Assembly: GCA_030754805.1 (NCBI GenBank)
Contig: JASLZO010000067.1
Span: 1 to 6,449, forward strand
Reading direction: 5' to 3'
Source of the DNA: Dehalococcoidia bacterium
GTDB taxonomy: Bacteria > Chloroflexota > Dehalococcoidia > UBA6926
Length of the DNA: 6,449 bases
Part shown: one piece after another, positions 5,045 through 6,449 of the stretch
Layout of the letters: each line of letters opens with the position of its first letter
Numbering within the stretch: the stretch's first letter is position 1
Made by a program: the position numbers and the translations under genes
Notes under the pieces: generated by a model
What the model saw: the letters and a program-made list of their open reading frames with translations, nothing else
Told to the model about the DNA's origin: nothing
The model's database searches: none

Positions 5045-6449
5045 ATGGCGAAACAGCTTCTGTTCGGCGAGGACGCCCGGCGCTCCCTGCGCAAGGGCGT
5101 GGACGCCGTTGCAGACGCCGTCAAGATCACGTTGGGTCCGAAAGGCCGAAACGTCGTTCTGGACAAAAAGTTCGGGCCCCCGACTATCTCCAGCGATGGT
5201 GTCTCCATCGCAAAAGAGATTGATGTAAAGGACCCGTTCGAGAACATGGGCTCGCAGCTCGTGAAGGAAGCAGCCTCGAAGACCAATGACATCGCGGGTG
5301 ATGGCACTACCACCGCGACGGTCCTGGCCCAGGCCATCATTCACGAAGGTATGAAGAACGTGGCCGCCGGAGCCAACCCAATGGTGCTCCAACGCGGGAT
5401 CAACGGCGGCGCAGCAGCAGCCGTCTCAGCACTCCAGAGCATTGCGACCCCGGTCGCGGGGCGCGACCAGATCGCTCAGGTGGCGTCCATCTCTGCCTCC
5501 GATTCTGAGATTGGCGGTTTGATCGCCGAGGTTATGGAAAAGGTTGGGAAGGACGGCGTCATCACGGTCGAGGAATCTCGGGGCATCCAGTACGAGACCG
5601 AATACGTCGAGGGCATGCAGTTCGATCGCGGATACGTATCCCCGTACTTCGTGACCAACTCTGACCGTATGGAATCCGCGCTTGATGATCCGCTGATCAT
5701 CATCACTGACAAGAAGATTTCTGCGGTAAACGAAATCCTCCCGACGCTCGAGAAGGCGCTCCAGATCACGAAGAGTATCGTCATCGTGGCCGAGGACATC
5801 GAGGGCGAGGCTCTCGCAACGCTCGTGGTTAACAAGCTCCGCGGAACCGTGAGTGTGCTCGCGGTCAAGGCGCCCGGCTTCGGTGATCGTCGGAAGGCGA
5901 TGCTCGAGGACATGGCGATCCTGACCGGTGGCGAGGTCATCAGTGAAGAGGTCGGCAAGAAGCTCGACCAGGCCGACCCGGCTGATTTCGGCCGCGCACG
6001 GCGGGTCGTCTCCGGTAAAGACGATACGACGATCATCGAGGGTCATGGGAGCGAGCAGGCGATCCAGGACCGGATCAAACAGCTCAAGGTCCAGATGGAC
6101 GAATCCACTTCCGACTACGACCGGGAGAAGCTCCAGGAGCGCGTTGGCAAGCTCGCCGGCGGTGTCGCCGTGATCCGAGTCGGCGCCGCGACTGAGGTTG
6201 AGTTGAAGAACAAGAAGATGCGCGTTGAAGACGCGCTGTCGGCCACTCGGGCCGCCGTCGAAGAGGGTATCGTCGCCGGTGGTGGCGTGTCGCTTCTCTA
6301 CGCCTCTGAGGGGTTCGACAACCTTGGGTTCGAGCCGGATGAGATGACGGGAGTCGCGATCGTCAAGCGCGCTCTCGAGGAACCCCTCCGGATGATCGCG
6401 GAGAACGCCGGCAAGGAGGGTTCGGTCGTCGTTGACGCGGTGCGCCGCC
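5045..6449 (+). CDS. groEL: Chaperonin GroEL (Cpn60), 3' end outside window
   Basis: The first 468 codons of the 60-kDa ATP-driven chaperonin, which forms double heptameric rings and folds proteins under the GroES lid. The frame stays open from ATG 5045 to the window edge; about 75 C-terminal residues of a roughly 540-residue protein are missing. Equatorial-domain ATP motifs are present: KITLGPKGRNV (27-37), SSDGVSIAKEI with Asp51 (49-59), and GDGTTT (85-90) with Asp86, the equivalent of E. coli Asp87. The apical domain includes RGYVSPYF (195-202), EDIEGEALATLVVN (250-263) and KAPGFGDRRK (275-284). The return to the equatorial domain shows VEDALSATRAAVEEGIVAGGG (394-414), with Asp396 fitting catalytic Asp398 of E. 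coli. No substitutions in key residues were seen. GGGGG at 5033-5037, 7 bases before the ATG, is the ribosome site. It is controlled with groES through CIRCE. Confidence 0.98.
   Translation, partial: MAKQLLFGEDARRSLRKGVDAVADAVKITLGPKGRNVVLDKKFGPPTISSDGVSIAKEIDVKDPFENMGSQLVKEAASKTNDIAGDGTTTATVLAQAIIHEGMKNVAAGANPMVLQRGINGGAAAAVSALQSIATPVAGRDQIAQVASISASDSEIGGLIAEVMEKVGKDGVITVEESRGIQYETEYVEGMQFDRGYVSPYFVTNSDRMESALDDPLIIITDKKISAVNEILPTLEKALQITKSIVIVAEDIEGEALATLVVNKLRGTVSVLAVKAPGFGDRRKAMLEDMAILTGGEVISEEVGKKLDQADPADFGRARRVVSGKDDTTIIEGHGSEQAIQDRIKQLKVQMDESTSDYDREKLQERVGKLAGGVAVIRVGAATEVELKNKKMRVEDALSATRAAVEEGIVAGGGVSLLYASEGFDNLGFEPDEMTGVAIVKRALEEPLRMIAENAGKEGSVVVDAVRR

Noticed and set aside
1..6449. 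Mobile elements, CRISPR arrays, tRNA/rRNA genes or an unknown defence system
   Set aside because: Nearly all of the sequence is explained by metabolic and chaperonin genes; no repeats array, transposase, integrase or structured RNA gene was recognisable.

Overview
This 6449-base window is bacterial, GC-rich and densely packed, with every gene on the + strand. It looks chromosomal: there are no mobile elements, tRNAs, rRNAs or CRISPR arrays. The short two-component-type mutase subunit, the CIRCE-controlled groESL and the chaperonin sequences suggest a Chloroflexota or deep-branching actinobacterial lineage. That placement is an impression from sequence feel and not a phylogeny.

Region 1 (1-4523) is a run of five co-directional acyl-CoA genes with short gaps or overlaps, closed by a strong intrinsic terminator. 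In order they are the 3' end of an acyl-CoA dehydrogenase, a single-hotdog MaoC-family hydratase, the catalytic large subunit of a B12-dependent acyl-CoA mutase with no cobalamin domain, a FabG/PhaB-type 3-oxoacyl reductase, and a biosynthetic-type acetyl-CoA acetyltransferase. The spacing and the single terminator suggest one operon that begins upstream of the window.

Taken together, the five enzyme classes match five steps of the ethylmalonyl-CoA pathway of acetyl-CoA assimilation: thiolase, acetoacetyl-CoA reductase, ethylmalonyl-CoA mutase, methylsuccinyl-CoA dehydrogenase and mesaconyl-CoA hydratase. The mutase keeps the residues that bind a carboxylated acyl-CoA but differs from methylmalonyl-CoA mutase at conserved pocket positions. 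This pathway reading is the main hypothesis from the window. It is not proven, because the diagnostic crotonyl-CoA carboxylase/reductase and the lyase are not in view. A general short-chain or branched-chain acyl-CoA degradation operon is the alternative.

Region 2 (4524-4689) is a regulatory intergenic stretch. It holds an imperfect inverted repeat, a housekeeping-type promoter (TTGCGC, 17 bp, TACAAT) and a perfect CIRCE operator at the predicted transcription start. Region 3 (4690-6449) is the HrcA-type heat-shock operon: complete groES, then groEL, which runs off the right edge after 468 codons.
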